Translations under genes and position numbers: made by a program | Part shown: positions 43,121 through 55,137 of the stretch, one piece after another | Position numbering within the stretch: position 1 is the stretch's first letter | How the letters are laid out: every line of letters starts with the position of its first letter | Notes under the pieces: generated by a model | What the model was told of the DNA's origin: nothing | The model's input: only the letters and a program-made list of their open reading frames with translations | Database searches by the model: none | Source of the DNA: Paralithodes platypus | Lineage: Eukaryota; Arthropoda; Malacostraca; Decapoda; Lithodidae | Reading direction: 5' to 3' | Length of the DNA stretch: 64,000 bases | NCBI GenBank assembly: GCA_032716605.1 | Contig: CM064481.1 | Location: 19,214,811 to 19,278,810, forward strand

Positions 43121-43711
43121 ATGATGACGATGATCGATGACCAACAGCTGTTGGCTGATCCCCCTCCTGCCCACTTGTCTTCCCCTGGTGTAGACAGTAC
43201 TCTTCCTGTGCCCATCTCCTGCAGGAACATGGAACTAAACTCTGGTAACGACCCCGGCAAAATACTTGCCAATGATTTGGACGCAACCCACCCCAACGTG
43301 CTCCCTGACAAAGTGTCAGGTCGAGAGTTGGGATGCTCTACTGTAGTACCCTTGCTGACTGAAGTAGATAGCCACAAGATACAACCTCCAACTCAAATTA
43401 ATCGACCTGCAACGTCCAGTAGTCCTGATGCTTCAAGGACAATGACAACACCGCAACAGACAATAAATACTCCCAAGTTGTCTTCTTCCAAATCCGACAC
43501 AAATCTCACACCATCGTCCATTAAGACGCTCGAGCCCTACACTGGCCCTTCCCAGCCTCGCTGCCAGAGAAGGAAAAAGTATACTACACCGTCGACTGCC
43601 TCTCTACAGAAAATGTTTGCCCCTGTATGTTGGCCACAATTTTTCTCGGTTGCAAATGATCCACTAGATGATATCAATTTGTATACGTATCTCCTGAATC
43701 AATGGCCATGA
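43121..43711 (+). CDS. Unidentified Ser/Thr/Pro-rich ORF
   Basis: A 196-residue frame starting MMTMIDDQQLL. It is low in hydrophobic residues and rich in Pro, Ser and Thr until a compact end, KMFAPVCWPQFFSVANDP. A basic QRRKK motif lies at about residues 149-153. The WP-x-FF style of ending recalls ORF1 proteins of some LINEs, but I cannot confirm this. Upstream (42890-43050) another open frame with VVVVGGAIADVH ends before it. DIRS alpha2 begins 124 bases downstream and may have interrupted a longer gene or element. Confidence 0.3.
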   Translation: MMTMIDDQQLLADPPPAHLSSPGVDSTLPVPISCRNMELNSGNDPGKILANDLDATHPNVLPDKVSGRELGCSTVVPLLTEVDSHKIQPPTQINRPATSSSPDASRTMTTPQQTINTPKLSSSKSDTNLTPSSIKTLEPYTGPSQPRCQRRKKYTTPSTASLQKMFAPVCWPQFFSVANDPLDDINLYTYLLNQWP

Positions 43712-43834
43712 TGTCACTTCTAGGTGAACCACAGGAGGGTTTTGCTGGTCACGAAGAAACCCGACTCAACCAATGCGTAGGCACTATCACTATCCTTTCA
43801 GATATCAGAGTCCTAGTACTCTTATTATTGGTAT

Positions 43835-44158
43835 ATTTATTAGTGGCCCCTCCATCATTGACGATATGCCTATTATATAATAGCTCTCTTTCAAACACCA
43901 GCGGTCAGCCTGTTTGAAACAACCGCCACAGGGGAAAGAGTGCCGACGGCCCGACATCATAAGTGCAACGCTCATTCTCTTATGGGATCGTCTTTATGAT
44001 TGGGTACTCACTACGAAAAAACTTCGCAAAAAATAAAAAAAAATTAATAACTTAAGAATTGTTATAATAAAGCTTCCCAACTTTGTGGATGTCTTTCTGT
44101 GGACTCTATCCGAGACGCTGAAGCTTGCGGCGTCATCCCGCCTTCCTTCCCCTGTGGT
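43835..44158 (+). repeat. DIRS alpha2 5' inverted terminal repeat
   Basis: Starts ATTTATTAGTGGCCCCTCC and CATTGACGATATGCC, contains CTACGAAAAAACTTCG, and ends near GAAGCTTGCGGCGTCATCCC. The inner 70 bases are matched in inverse by 59575-59643. Confidence 0.88.
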
Positions 44159-45469
44159 CGTCCCGAGCAGGTGTGCCTAGCCTGTCCTCCGCTTCATTCG
44201 ACATTCGTTCACCTCTAGTGAGTCTTTTGCTCATTTGTATTTGTCTGAGATGTTCTAGAATAGGTTTAGATTAGCTAGGACGGTCGGCCCCATTGGTACA
44301 TCCACAGGAAGTGTTAAAATAGGGTACTTATGTTAGGTGCTTCGTCGGTCCACTTTGGACACGCGTGCCTTTGTTTTTCTTTTTTGTTCTGCGCCTTAGC
44401 TTTGCTATACAGTAACCTAGTTATTTAGGAGGCTATACATCCACGGAGCTATGTTACTAGCCATCTCTATGATGGAGTAGTGTTTTTTGCTATATTATAG
44501 CAGATGTGCTGGTGTAAGAGTTGTCCCACGTGGTGGGGAACTCTCCAGAATCCGAGTTTGCTTTTTCCCCTCTGGCGTGGGGCGCCATGCGTTTGCTGCT
44601 GCTGTGTCATCTTGGAAGATAAGGGTGTCATATTCGTCGCAATATTTGCCTTGAGCCTCGTGGCCAGCCTCATTAGGGGTATTCCTAGTTGGCTAGGAGG
44701 TATTATTAATTGCTTAATTATTAATATGTATTAGCCCTAAGATGTGACCTTCGCTTTCATGTGGTATTATTATACATGTTTGGAAAGTGTCAGGAGACAT
44801 TCTGACTTATTTGGGGGGTTAGTTGGGGTTGGCTGCCTTGTCCGGACAAGTCAGCACTCTCAAAAGGTTTGGTGTTTCCCTCTGGCGATCTTTACCGGGT
44901 ATTGATGCCAGAGGCTCGCCTTGCAGGCGGGCAGAAAATAGATCCAACTAACCCGGCGTGGTCTGGAGTACCACTAGACTCCCGGCGGAAGTGTATATTC
45001 CTAAGGGGGTGATTTCGGCCCGGTCGAAAGAACTCGCCTATGCAGATAGCCTCACGCGGCATGACATGACTTTGAATCCGCCCGGCGGAAAAGTCCAGTG
45101 GGAAATTAACTATCACTTAGGTCCTTGTAGACGATTCGCTAGTTAATAAATAACCGAAAGGATTTATCTAAAGTATGGGTCAGTGACATTTGGTCCCAGG
45201 TAAGCAGTTCAGAATGAAGGGATCTCCGAGGTCTTTTCGAAGACAGGTGAGACTGAAGATTAGAGTGGCGGTGTGGCTACATCTAATTTTCCAGCGCATT
45301 TGGGGCATAATGATGTGTGAATGTCTCGGTTTATCCTTATGAGCATTGATTCCTGGAAATCTTCTTTCCAGATCACAACACACCTGTTGGGGCACCGGAC
45401 ACCAGGGGAGGGGGCCGATCCCGGTGGGGGGGTGGGGGGGGGGGGGGGGGAGGTCGTTAGGTCTCCATC
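44159..45469 (+). other. DIRS alpha2 leader, non-coding
   Basis: Corresponds to the alpha1 leader 11127-13441 minus that copy's insertions, sharing AGTGTTAAAATAGGGTAC and TTCTGCGCCTTAGCT. A run of G's at 45422-45450 precedes gag. No ORF is supported. Confidence 0.75.
45200..45371 (+). promoter_or_regulatory. Candidate intron in the DIRS alpha2 leader
   Basis: Donor CCCAG|GTAAGCAGTTC and acceptor TCTTCTTTCCAG ending at 45371, at the same relative places as in alpha1. The conserved block TATGAGCATTGATTCCTGG lies just before the acceptor. Confidence 0.5.
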
Positions 45470-48062
45470 ATGCCCTTAGTCATGCTGTGCTCTACCCCAA
45501 CTTGCTCTAACATTCCGGTCTTTTATCATAAATTATGCGTAAAGTGTGTAAAGTGCCTCGATAGGTCCAGGGGAGTCTGGGTTTCTAAGAAATGTGGCGT
45601 TTGCACAGACCTGAGGAATGGATTACTAAATCAGAGAGATCAATCATGTCTAGTAGCGTTGCAAGAAATTAAACAAACTTTTAATTCTTATACCAAAGAC
45701 ATAGCTCACAAAGCCCTTAACTGTGATGATGAGGCACTTTGGGGCCAATTAGTTATCAAATCGCCAGTGATTAAAACTCCCTTTTCTTGGTCCAGCTCTA
45801 AAGTAAAACCTAAGCCCAAAATTCTATCTAAAGAATTAGTGAGCAGCAGTGACAACAGTGACTCCTCAAATAGGCCCCCCCCCCCTCCCCCCCCCCCCCC
45901 CCCGTTCCAGGTATCGGTCGAGATCGCCGCTCAAGCGGTCATATAAGTCATCAGCAGAGACATCGAGATCGCTCAAGAAGTGGAAAACTGATGCGGCGAC
46001 GTCTAGTGGCAAACAGTCAGATGGGAAGGATCATAAACATTCCCGTAAGGAGGCGACGAGATCGCGGCACCGGCAATCGCCGGGGTCGCGTCCACCGCCC
46101 TCCGCCCCTACCTCTACCATGTCTAACGTCCAATCTGGTAGTTCCGAGGTAGGGACGAAGGGAGTTGAGTCAACTCCCAGGGACGGGTCTAGTGACAGAT
46201 ATTCAGAACCTAAAGATGTTAATTTCGCTATTCTAAAGTTAGATTCAACACTTAGTCGGGCTCCTGTGGTGTCTCAAAGAGTTCTAGCTGAACAGTATAA
46301 AGGGTACACGGCAAGTGAGCCACACGGCTATGATACAGGTTCACAATTTATTCAGAGTTCTCAGTTTATCCCTGATTCACAGACTAGAGTGGAGCAAGGT
46401 CGCAGTGTGTGGAGGCACCCTGAAACCGTGCGAACAGAGCCCTTGAACCAATACCCGGCGGATAATAGAGTGAGTGAAAACCTTGACACTATCCCTTCAT
46501 CCGTTCCTGATTTAGTATGGCCAGGTAATGAACAATTAATCGCTGAACCCCGGCAACAGCCGGAAGAGATGGAGGTTACAAGGCAAGAGCCGGAGGACTT
46601 AGAACAGTTGTCTTCAGCTCAACCTGACCCGGTTGAGGAAGGGTCGGAGGTGTGTTCCCAGAAACAATATTTTACTTGGGATGATCTAGATTACATTCTC
46701 CACAATATAATGTACCACCTAAGTCACAAGAAACTCCCACAGCTGCGCCGGGAGCTCCTCCGATTGGGTCTGTTGTGCGGCCTATAGAGCCAAATAGAGT
46801 CGTTGTTCCATCTAGTGTTCCACCTCCCCTCCCTAACGTAACTCAACCAACTACTTCAGCTAGTAGTATTCCAGTTCCTGCTGCTTTAACTACCACTAAC
46901 GTGCGGGTTATTACGGACATTAATCCCCCTCCTTTAGAAAAGGTTCCGTTAAAGAAAGGCCCTATGCCTTTGCTTTACGGTCCCGATTGTTCATGGGTGA
47001 CTATAATGGCGCAAAATCCAGCCATGGCACAACAGACAATCGCGGGGGAGCTCCCACTCCCGAGTGAGTGGGTAATCCAGATGAATAAGAACAGAAAACT
47101 GAGGGCAAAAGCTACACAGGGTCATATTTTGGATGTAGCTGTCAAAGCCATACCTAATGTCTATTCCTATGAGTATTTCGTGTATTCCCCCACTCCAGCT
47201 CTTCCTCATGCTCCTCTGCACGACTATTTGTGGATTGGTCCAAGACTGATGGCATGAATGACATAAAAGTCCTAGCCTCGCTAATGCCGGAACTGGATAT
47301 AATTCCGGTGAGCGACCAGTCCGACAATCCAGTCCTGCAGGTGGGACAGGTAGGTTCAGGCCCGTGGGTGGACTGGGAAATTGAGGCGCAACAGTTTGCT
47401 GCAACTATAAAGTCAAAATCCTCCCACCAAACACCTCAAGAAAATCATATTTGGTTCTCTTTGCCTATAAATAAAGCCGGGGGAGTTCCACCTGCTATTT
47501 TTTATTTCCTTGCCGCCCCTAAGTTGGCTTTATGGGACGGGACCTACAGGAGCCCTTTTCAACTCCTCCTCCGGCACATCTGGATAGAGACTTTAAATTG
47601 AGACATAAAGCCTTCAGGCTGTTCTCCCAGTTCTTGTTAGGTCGCCAAATAGCCCAGTCCCTCAACAGAACAATAGATGCTATTAATGACACAGATGTTA
47701 GGAAGGCCACGGAATTATCCCGGCGTCTCCTCTTACAAAACTCAATTCAGTCTCTGGGCGACGTCAGGATAGCCTTGTTGGAGGCTGTCCGCGCACGTCA
47801 GGACCTACGGGTCTATCTGGTGAAAAAATTGTCGAACGATATTGGTCGCCGGGTAATCCTTTCACCAGTGTTGACGCCCTCTTTGCTTTGCCCCAATACT
47901 TGGAAAACTGTTTTCAATATGGTAGATACTGTCAAGCAAGGTGCTTCCCAGGCTAGGAAAGACCATTTTAAATTTTCGAAACCATATTTCAAGCCCAAAA
48001 GCAGTGCAAAACCTCAACCTAGTGGGTCCAAACCCTTTCAGAGCCATAAGTCTGAGCCATAA
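45470..48062 (+). pseudogene. DIRS alpha2 gag-like protein, several frameshifts
   Basis: The N-terminus (MLCSTPTCSN, YHKLCVKCVKCLDRSRG, KKCGVC) keeps the full Cys/His cluster. The frame is lost in a C-run (45877-45903), continues with an Arg/Ser-rich region (PRSRYRSRSPLKRSYK) and acidic stretches to 46787, shifts again into the block with KKGPMPLLYGPDCSW (to 47257), again to 47601, and again into the C-terminal part with AHLDRDFKLRHKAFRLFSQF and RRLLLQNSIQSLG (to 48062). Five frames in total, so no full protein can be made. It aligns with alpha1 gag throughout. Confidence 0.85.
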
Positions 48063-48223
48063 GTCTCCTCCAGCACAGGGAAGCACTCGGCCCAAGTTTC
48101 AACAGGGAAAACAATCAGGTAAATGGCATAAGAATCAACAAAACATAGATCAGGTCAGGGATCAACGTCTGCCAAAACTAGTCAGCCGTCTAACCCTACC
48201 CCACCACCATAAAAAAACTAGTC

Positions 48224-48577
48224 TCGATCTCGATTTATAATGTGTAGGGCGCTGGACTTGCGCATATCACACCTATAAGGGTATTAGGGTGGAGGATGGG
48301 GGGTCAGGATATAGGATGGGGAGAGCTAAGTCGAGGGTTTATGGTGTGTGTGTGATGTGGGCGAAATATTCGTTTATTCTGTGTTTGAATATGTCTAGTG
48401 ATGGGCTATTTATTTTATCTTCTGGGAGACTGTTCCAATCCTGTATGGTTCGTGGAAAGAATGAGTGTTTGTAGAAGTCAGTATTAGTGTGGTATGTTTG
48501 GTACTTATGAGAGTGTGTGTTACGAGTGTTGCGGGTGTTTGAGTTGTGTAGGTATTCATGTTTTTTAATGTCAATAT
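48224..48577 (-). mobile_element. LINE-Y, 3' part
   Basis: The minus strand encodes a LINE polymerase C-terminus (KKHEYLHNS, FFPRTIQDWNSLPEDKI, SLDIFKHRINEYF). It ends near AAAACTAGTC of alpha2 gag. Its N-terminal portion lies at 55447-55940, beyond the beta3 insertion; the two halves join exactly, in frame with YKITHNYIDIKKHEY. Confidence 0.88.
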
Positions 48578-48927
48578 TATAGGTTTGACTCCTGTAAGGA
48601 GATAAAGAAAACCTAATATTTAGTAGTGGTCCCGTAATCATTGACGAACATGCCTATTACATAAGGCATCCTCTTCAAACACTAATCCGCCGTAGTTTGA
48701 ATCTACCGCACAGAGCATTTAAAATCTGAGCAGCCTTCATCATGAGCGCACGCGACCTCACTCATGGCTTCAGTCATTATGAATTGGGTTCTCACTACGA
48801 AAAAACTTCGTAAAAAATAAAAAGAAAAAGAAAATAAGAATAACTATCCAATAAGCTTTCCATCATATCGTGGATGTACTTGTGTGGATCTTTGACCAGA
48901 CGCTGATTCAGGCGTCATACTTCCTTC
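48578..48927 (+). repeat. DIRS beta3 3' inverted terminal repeat
   Basis: Inverse partner of 55138-55446 from CATTGACGAACATGCC to AGGCGTCATACTTCC, with an outer extension TATAGGTTTGACTCC...AAAACCTAATATTTAG found only at 3' ends and in the ICR. Confidence 0.92.
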
Positions 48928-49000
48928 ACTGACATATCAAGTAAACCAAAATCCTTAATACATCAACGAATGGGAAGGGGATGGTCGGGAGGGCCCCAGT

Positions 49001-49116
49001 CGTCAATGATTACGGGGCCACTACTAAATATTAGGTTTTCTTTATCTCCTTACAGAAGTTACAGGAGTCAAACCTATAATTTATTAGTGGCCCCTCCATC
49101 ATTGACGAACATGCCT
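49001..49116. repeat. DIRS beta3 internal complementary region
   Basis: Joins complements of the two outer ends: CGTCAATGATTACGGGGCC ... AAATATTAGGTTTTC ... GGAGTCAAACCTATA for the 3' end, then ATTTATTAGTGGCCCC ... CATTGACGAAC for the 5' end. The joint is CCTATA|ATTTAT, precisely the sequence predicted for ligated element ends. A 10-base repeat (AGAAGTTACAG) is extra relative to beta1. Confidence 0.92.
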
Positions 49117-49770
49117 GATTTCTAAGACTGGAGGGGGACATTCGTAATCATATCATAACTCTAGAAAAGCAGATAATCAAACAACCACATAGTATTCTTA
49201 CTTTTGTAAAAAAGAGATATTCGGGTGCATAAACTTTATACAGCCTAAATCTTCAAAAAGGGGTACAAGCAGGAGCGTGCTTCAAAGAAGCCTGCTTGAA
49301 AAAGGGTTAACTCTGAGACTCTGTGCACAGATCTGCTAGTTAAGAAGGCACCCCACTTAAAGTAAGTGGTGAAAACTAAAAACTTATAAGTTTACATGTG
49401 CACATATAAACCCCATTAACTAGTGGATATATTCCTAAAAATATAACCAAACATAAATGAATTCTTGTACATTCGTAGAAGTACTGAACTCGTGTACTTA
49501 TGCAGAAGTAATTACTTCAAAAGTAAAAGTCGTAGTTGCAACTACCGAGATTTCTCAAAAATCTATTGCCTTATTGGCCTTTAGCACAATTTCCTGCAAT
49601 GAATACTACAGAGAAATTTTATAATACAATGCCTACAACCAGTATCACAGCTCATATGTTCCGAACACATACTCCGGAGGGGTCTAGGGTGTCCTATGTC
49701 ACACTGACTGCACCCTCAACCCCCCCCTCCTTTTTCTTGAAATTAAACAAAACGTGACTAAAAGGGCCAC

Positions 49771-50389
49771 CTAGACCCTCTGCTGTAAAGCTATACATGG
49801 CAAGGAAGGTTTGTCCAGAGCTACTGAAAGGAATCGAGGCAAAAACTCCTGATTAGAGGCCCACAACTGTGTGGACTTAATAACTTCCACCGAAAGATAA
49901 TTAAGGAAACGTAAAGAGGCTGTCCCCTTGCGTAAATCGTGGGTCTTACCCACAACGCCGGGATTCTTCTCTTTAAAGTCCTCGACCAAGAGAGAAGCCA
50001 GTGTACGCTCCATCAAGCGTTCACCCGGACTTGCGACCCATAAAGCACCCTGGTGATTTAGAGGTGCCACTCTTAAATATTTGGTTAGAGCTTGCACTGG
50101 GCCAAAAAAGATGGTGCACCTTTCCCCTTTTTAACGCCGGCACCGTGAACTCTGAAAACACGTGTTCACTGTGCTCAATCTTGGCTATGAATCCTGGGGA
50201 AGGTGCAATGTGAATACCCTCATTAAGCCTATCAAACCTGAGGCAATTAGGTGCGTTGCTCATCGCCGCCAGCTCAGATACTCTGTTCCCGGTAGCCAAA
50301 GCCATAAGGAATACTGCCCTTTTGTAAAATCTGCCGTCTTTGGTACATACGGGAATGAGAATAACGACGATGCTTTGTCCAGAGACCAT
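49771..50389 (-). pseudogene. DIRS beta3 tyrosine recombinase, catalytic domain
   Basis: FLMALATGNRVSELAAMS supplies the catalytic Arg. One frameshift near 50100 is followed by VGKTHDLRKG (His-x-x-Arg) and STQLWASNQEF. The final block reads PRFLSVALDK, with Phe where alpha1 and beta1 have Tyr. If this Tyr is the nucleophile, the enzyme would be dead even without the frameshift. Confidence 0.85.
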
Positions 50390-50487
50390 GTAGGCCTGAG
50401 CTGACGGGGAGGTGGGCGGAGTTTAAAACCTGCCCACATAAATCACTTTCAGATAAATGTTTCTGCATGAACAGATAAATTAAATAA

Positions 50488-50841
50488 TTAACAATCAACG
50501 CCACCGAGGGCACAGTTTGTTTTTGTTCTAAGAATCCGAGACATAAAAGCTTGCCAATGCGATTGAAACTGTCGCTTTGTAGACTGGGTATATTGATTCG
50601 TGAATATCTTGGTCACGTCGCTACCATATGGTGCTAGCCACTTGGCCTCCTGAATGTCCATAATGAACAAGTCCGCGAGGTTTCTAGGCTGCCAATTGTG
50701 GGGGGTGGCAGCCAAGCAGAGGGGACTCCGCCGGCACCAAAAACCTGAAGAGAGAACCAAGAATGGCGTTCTGGAGGGATTTGGTGGGAAGAATAAATCA
50801 TGGTTATAAGAACCTGAAATGTCCTTAATATGAACATCCAA
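50488..50841 (-). pseudogene. DIRS beta3 gag C-terminal/recombinase N-terminal fusion
   Basis: The N-terminal part includes a gag segment (in the overlapping frame PPERHSWFSLQVFGAGGVP, cf. HSWFSLPINKAGGV of alpha1). At about 50695 it passes into the recombinase start HNWQPRNLADLF and STKRQFQSHWQAFMSR. An extra T in a T-run near 50520 ends the frame. The deletion removed the rest of gag and all of RT and RNase H. Confidence 0.78.
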
Positions 50842-50924
50842 AACATTTCCGTAACATTGCTACCCCTGACTCATCCGGCCCGTATAAAAGAGGCATAGCT
50901 CCTGTTTTTTAACTGGCGCCTCGT

Positions 50925-51540
50925 CTAAAGGAGGGGGAGATCTGATAAGACTCGCACAGTGGAAGTAGTGAGAGCTGCTGTGCCTGGCACATTGGAAATT
51001 GGATCTGACACAAGAGGATGGTTAGGTATTTTAGCTAAAGCAAAGGATGTAGCCAGAGGTCGCACAATCGTCGACATCGCGGGATCTCCCGTATCAAAAG
51101 GAGTTTCCGGCGTAGGGCCAAAGAACCTATTAAGTGCATTCAATAGTAGTCCATCAATCTCTTCCGCCGGTACATACCTAGCCGATGACAAACTCCGTGG
51201 AGATTCGACAGTACCCTGAGAGTCGCCTAGAAGGTGACTGGACTCTTCAACCTCCATCTCTGAGACCAGAGATCGTTGTTCTTCATCCGTTAAGTCTGGC
51301 CTATCATAGGAAGATCCCGCCGAAGCCGGGACCTCCACATGTTGCCATGTTAAAACTGGGATAGAAGATGGTACATCGGCATCCCGGTGGACGTCAGCAC
51401 TAGTTGAGTCACAAAGGGATGTGTGCTGTCCTGCCAGGACTGTGAGTATCGCCATACACCTTGGCTGTGGCTGTCCCTCGCTTGCGAGCTCGGTATACTC
51501 TCTGAATGGGAGCCTTCGTCCGAGTCCCGTATAGGTTTAT
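50925..51540 (-). pseudogene. DIRS beta3 gag, middle part
   Basis: A 176-residue open part (50925-51455) shows the gag pattern DVPSSIPVLTWQ, an acidic Glu-rich middle, YVPAEEIDGLLLNALNRFF and TAALTTSTVRVLSDLPLL, the last clearly matching TAALTTTNVRVITDI-type sequence of alpha gag. An upstream piece (GVWRYSQ, to 51540) is in another frame. The function is presumed to be structural. Confidence 0.78.
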
Positions 51541-51720
51541 GATAATTAAAAGCTCCCATAGCTCATTAACACATTGAAAGCAGAGCTGGTGAGCAAAATC
51601 ATAAAGTATACTAATTAATTTAATTTATATTTAATTGTATTAAAATAGATTACTATAAATAAACACAATATTATCATAATATAATCATAGAAAACATATA
51701 TGTTTATTATGATTCAGCTA

Positions 51721-51921
51721 TTAAATTATTTCATTAACAAACAAAAATAAGATAGGGATACCTGAGCTTAACGGCGTTGAACATACAGCAATGAGAGGTT
51801 CAAGTGCCGACACGACAGAGACTGGGGGGAAAACTACCCCGCCCCCGGGAACTACCTGGTCACCTGGTGCAACATCGGTACTCCGCCCTGGAAAGAGAAA
51901 TTTCCGGGGAATAATGCTCAT
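51721..51921 (-). pseudogene. DIRS beta3 gag N-terminal remnant (proximal copy)
   Basis: Residues AVCSTPLSSGIPI match the first Cys pair of the gag zinc finger, preceded by a MSIIPRKFLFPG leader peptide like that of alpha1. It loses the second Cys cluster. Further gag-start copies lie upstream at about 53020-53150 and 53180-53340. Confidence 0.6.
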
Positions 51922-52043
51922 AGGGTTTCACCCAAAAAATGGTACAAAATATGTGCCACAAAACCGCCGGTCAACGAACAGTAGCACTCCACCACTACTT
52001 TTGAAGTCTTTCAAGTATCCCTATACACTTGAAACACTAGTAA

Positions 52044-52760
52044 GATTCCGGCATCTTTTTATCCCATAAAAAGTCTAAGCCTATCTTAATCTCTAATCCG
52101 GCTTCTCCCAGAAGCCCTCATAGATCGCCGTCTTGAAGGCCGTGATACCCTATTGTATCAATCAATTGTTTGGCAAATTATCGCGAATTGCAAATCAGTT
52201 AATATAACCACCCGAAGGTACAACCGCCGGGTTTTATATGCAATGTCAAACCAATTGTACCTGCCCCAGACCTCTTTGTAAAAAGGTCGCCGGGAGGGAA
52301 AGACTAAACAAAAACAGCATTGTTTCAATGGCTTATTAAAGATTTCAGCATATCTTTTACCTGTCCAAAAGAATTAAGCATAACTTCTGAATCCTCATAA
52401 AGATGAAGCATATCTTTATTAAAGATGAAGTCTTTCAAGTATCCCTTTACACTTGAAACACTAGTAAGATTCAAGCATCTTGTTATCCCATAAAAAGTCT
52501 AAGCCTATCTTAAACTCTAATCCGGCTTCTCCCAGAAGCCCTCATAGATCGCCGTCTTGAAGGCCGTGATACCCTATTGTATCAATCAATTGTTTGGCAA
52601 ATTATCGCGAATCGCAAATCCGTTAATATAACCACCCGAAGGTACAACCGCCGGGTTTTATATGCAATGTCAAACCAATTATACCTGCCCCAGACCTCTT
52701 TGTAAAAAGGTCGCCGGGAGGGAAAGACCAAACAAACAGACAGCATTGTTTCAATGGCTT
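52044..52760 (-). repeat. ~425-bp tandem repeats in the beta3 leader
   Basis: Two copies, 425 bases apart, of the unit beginning GATTCCGGCATC and containing CCAGACCTCTTTGTAAAAAG. Same structure as in beta1 and beta2. Confidence 0.85.
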
Positions 52761-52848
52761 TGAAAAGCAGAGAAAACCATGTCCAACAGGTGTCAGCCTG
52801 ATCACCTAGATAACTGTGTGGAGCCCCCCTCGACGGGAATAACCCAGG

Positions 52849-53340
52849 AAGCCTGATCCCAGGCTCGACCATAGAAAACGCAGTTTCTGATGAGCCCTCA
52901 AGCGACCAAACTCGTCGGGGTAACTTACCTATTTTAGCCATCCTGACTAAAACTCGGTAAACAAAAACGGTGTTCTCGGAGCAACGAGAAAAACGCCGGA
53001 AAGGTAACCCACACTAAACTATACATTACAGGAGGGCGTAATGCATAAAGCAATGAATAACACAGGAAGCCTGATCCCAGGCTCGACCACAGAAAACGCA
53101 GTTTCAGATGAGCCCTCAAGCGACCAAACTCGTCGGGGTAACTTACCTATTTTAGCCATCCTGACTAAAACTCGGTAAACAAAAACGGTGTTCTCGGAGC
53201 AACGAGAAAAACGCCGGAAAGGTAACCCACACCAAACGAGACATTTTAACACATTTTATACAAAGGGTGTGCGCAAAAATAGGGATACCTGAACAGGAGG
53301 GCGTAATGCATAAAGCAAAAACCGGGGCAAAGGTAGCCAT
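52849..53340 (-). repeat. 218-bp tandem units and gag zinc-finger start in the beta3 leader
   Basis: AAGCCTGATCCCAGG repeats at 52849 and 53067. The distal end (53176-53340, minus strand) encodes FALCITPSCSGIPIFAHTL and CIKCVK, the gag Cys/His cluster. Each unit carries GTAAGTTACC, a donor-like site. Confidence 0.72.
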
Positions 53341-55137
53341 GACAGAGACTGGTGGGAAACTTACTCCAGGTTCTGCATAGACCCGCCGGGACCCAGCTCT
53401 GGAAAAAAAGAAAATTTCCAGGAATTAATGCTCATAAGGTTAACCCAATCATGTTCGCACACAAGTGTTAAATAACCCGCCGGGTAACGAGACGTAATAC
53501 TCAACGACTACAGCTCGCTACGCGGTGGGGTTTCCTAAGTAAAAGATATCAGAATATCTTAATTTGTCCAAAAGATTTATGAATACCCTCTGACATAATA
53601 TATAAAGACCAGCATGGCGATTATAACAGGTTAAGTCTTTCCGGTGGTGTTTGTTTCAAGATTCAATTTTGGAAAACACCCCCTTAAAAAAGACGCCGGC
53701 CCCCGAATTATCTCGTAGATCAAAAACTGGGAAGCCTGACAATTATACGAGATCTAACTTCTCCCGAAGTATCTTTTTAGATCGCCGTATGTTGAAGGCG
53801 GCGATACAAAACGTATCCCTCAATTGTCTGGTTAACTAACTGAATTGTAAATTCGTTATTCCCACCCTTCCAAGGAGCACCCGCCGGGTGTGATTATTAG
53901 TTTAAAAAAACGTTAACCCCAATTGTGCCCTAAAGCGCCGTATGTTGAAGGAGGCGATACACAATGCATCCCTCAATTGTCTGGTCAACTAAACTGAATT
54001 TTGCAAATTCGGTCATCCCACCCTTCCAGGTTGCACTCGCCGGGTGATTTAAAGTTTAAAAGTTAACCCCAATTGTTCCTATCCCCACTTCTTTGTAAAA
54101 GATCGCCGGGGAGGAAATACAACAACAGCATAGTTTTATATTGGCTTTGCAAAACCGAAAAAACTACAAACAACACGTGTCCGTATGAACACTAGCTGTT
54201 AGATGGGTACAGCCAACCCGCCGGGAATCATAAGGAGCCTGAAACAGGCACCCAAGAGATGCAGTCCTGGGGAGCCACAGACACCCACTCGCCGGGGAAA
54301 CAAGCCTGTTTTAAACCACGCGTGGCCAAAACTCGGCAACCAGCCGGGGTTATCAAGGTGAAACCGAGAAAAACCCGCCGGAAAAAACCCACCCCGTCCA
54401 GATACCATCTGAACGCAACACCGGACCGAGGCGTAGCCAAAACACAACTAACGCCGGGCCCAACATAGTCCGTGGAATTAGCCAATACACAACTAACCCA
54501 GGACACATAAATAGTCCGTGGAATTAGCCAATACACAACTAAACCAGGACACACATGACACAGTAGTACATATTTAGATAATAAATCAATAACACTTGTA
54601 TATGTGGAAAAGCTACGAGAGGCTGGCTAGGCCTAGGCAGACGGATAACAGTAACATGTCGGAATATAAACAAAAAGCACTGAATTATATCACAACAGGA
54701 ACCACCGCCAACACACCACTGTAGCAAATACTTCCGGCAAATGAAAGAACTGACTCGGGACCCAGAAAAAACTTCACTAAGTGAAGAAAAATATGCTGGG
54801 AACGTCAGCAAAAATACGCTACCTCATCAGAAAGATAAAAGGAAGCAATAACGCGTAATGAAAGCCGCCTGCATCACAAAGCTAGCTAACTGTGAAAAAG
54901 TTCACCTGTCCACAACAGGACCACGAGGGTACATCCGAAATAGATGCCCCAAACACACGACCCAAAATACACTGCACTGCGGGCAACCAGCCCAGGACAC
55001 TCCTGCTACGCATATCCTAACCTTACTCGATACATCCCAGAGTAAACAAATGAGAAAAAACTCACTAGGGACGCAGCAAATGCGGAACCAGCGGAACGTG
55101 GAGAGACACGTCCGGGCCGGTTGACCGCAGAGCAGAG

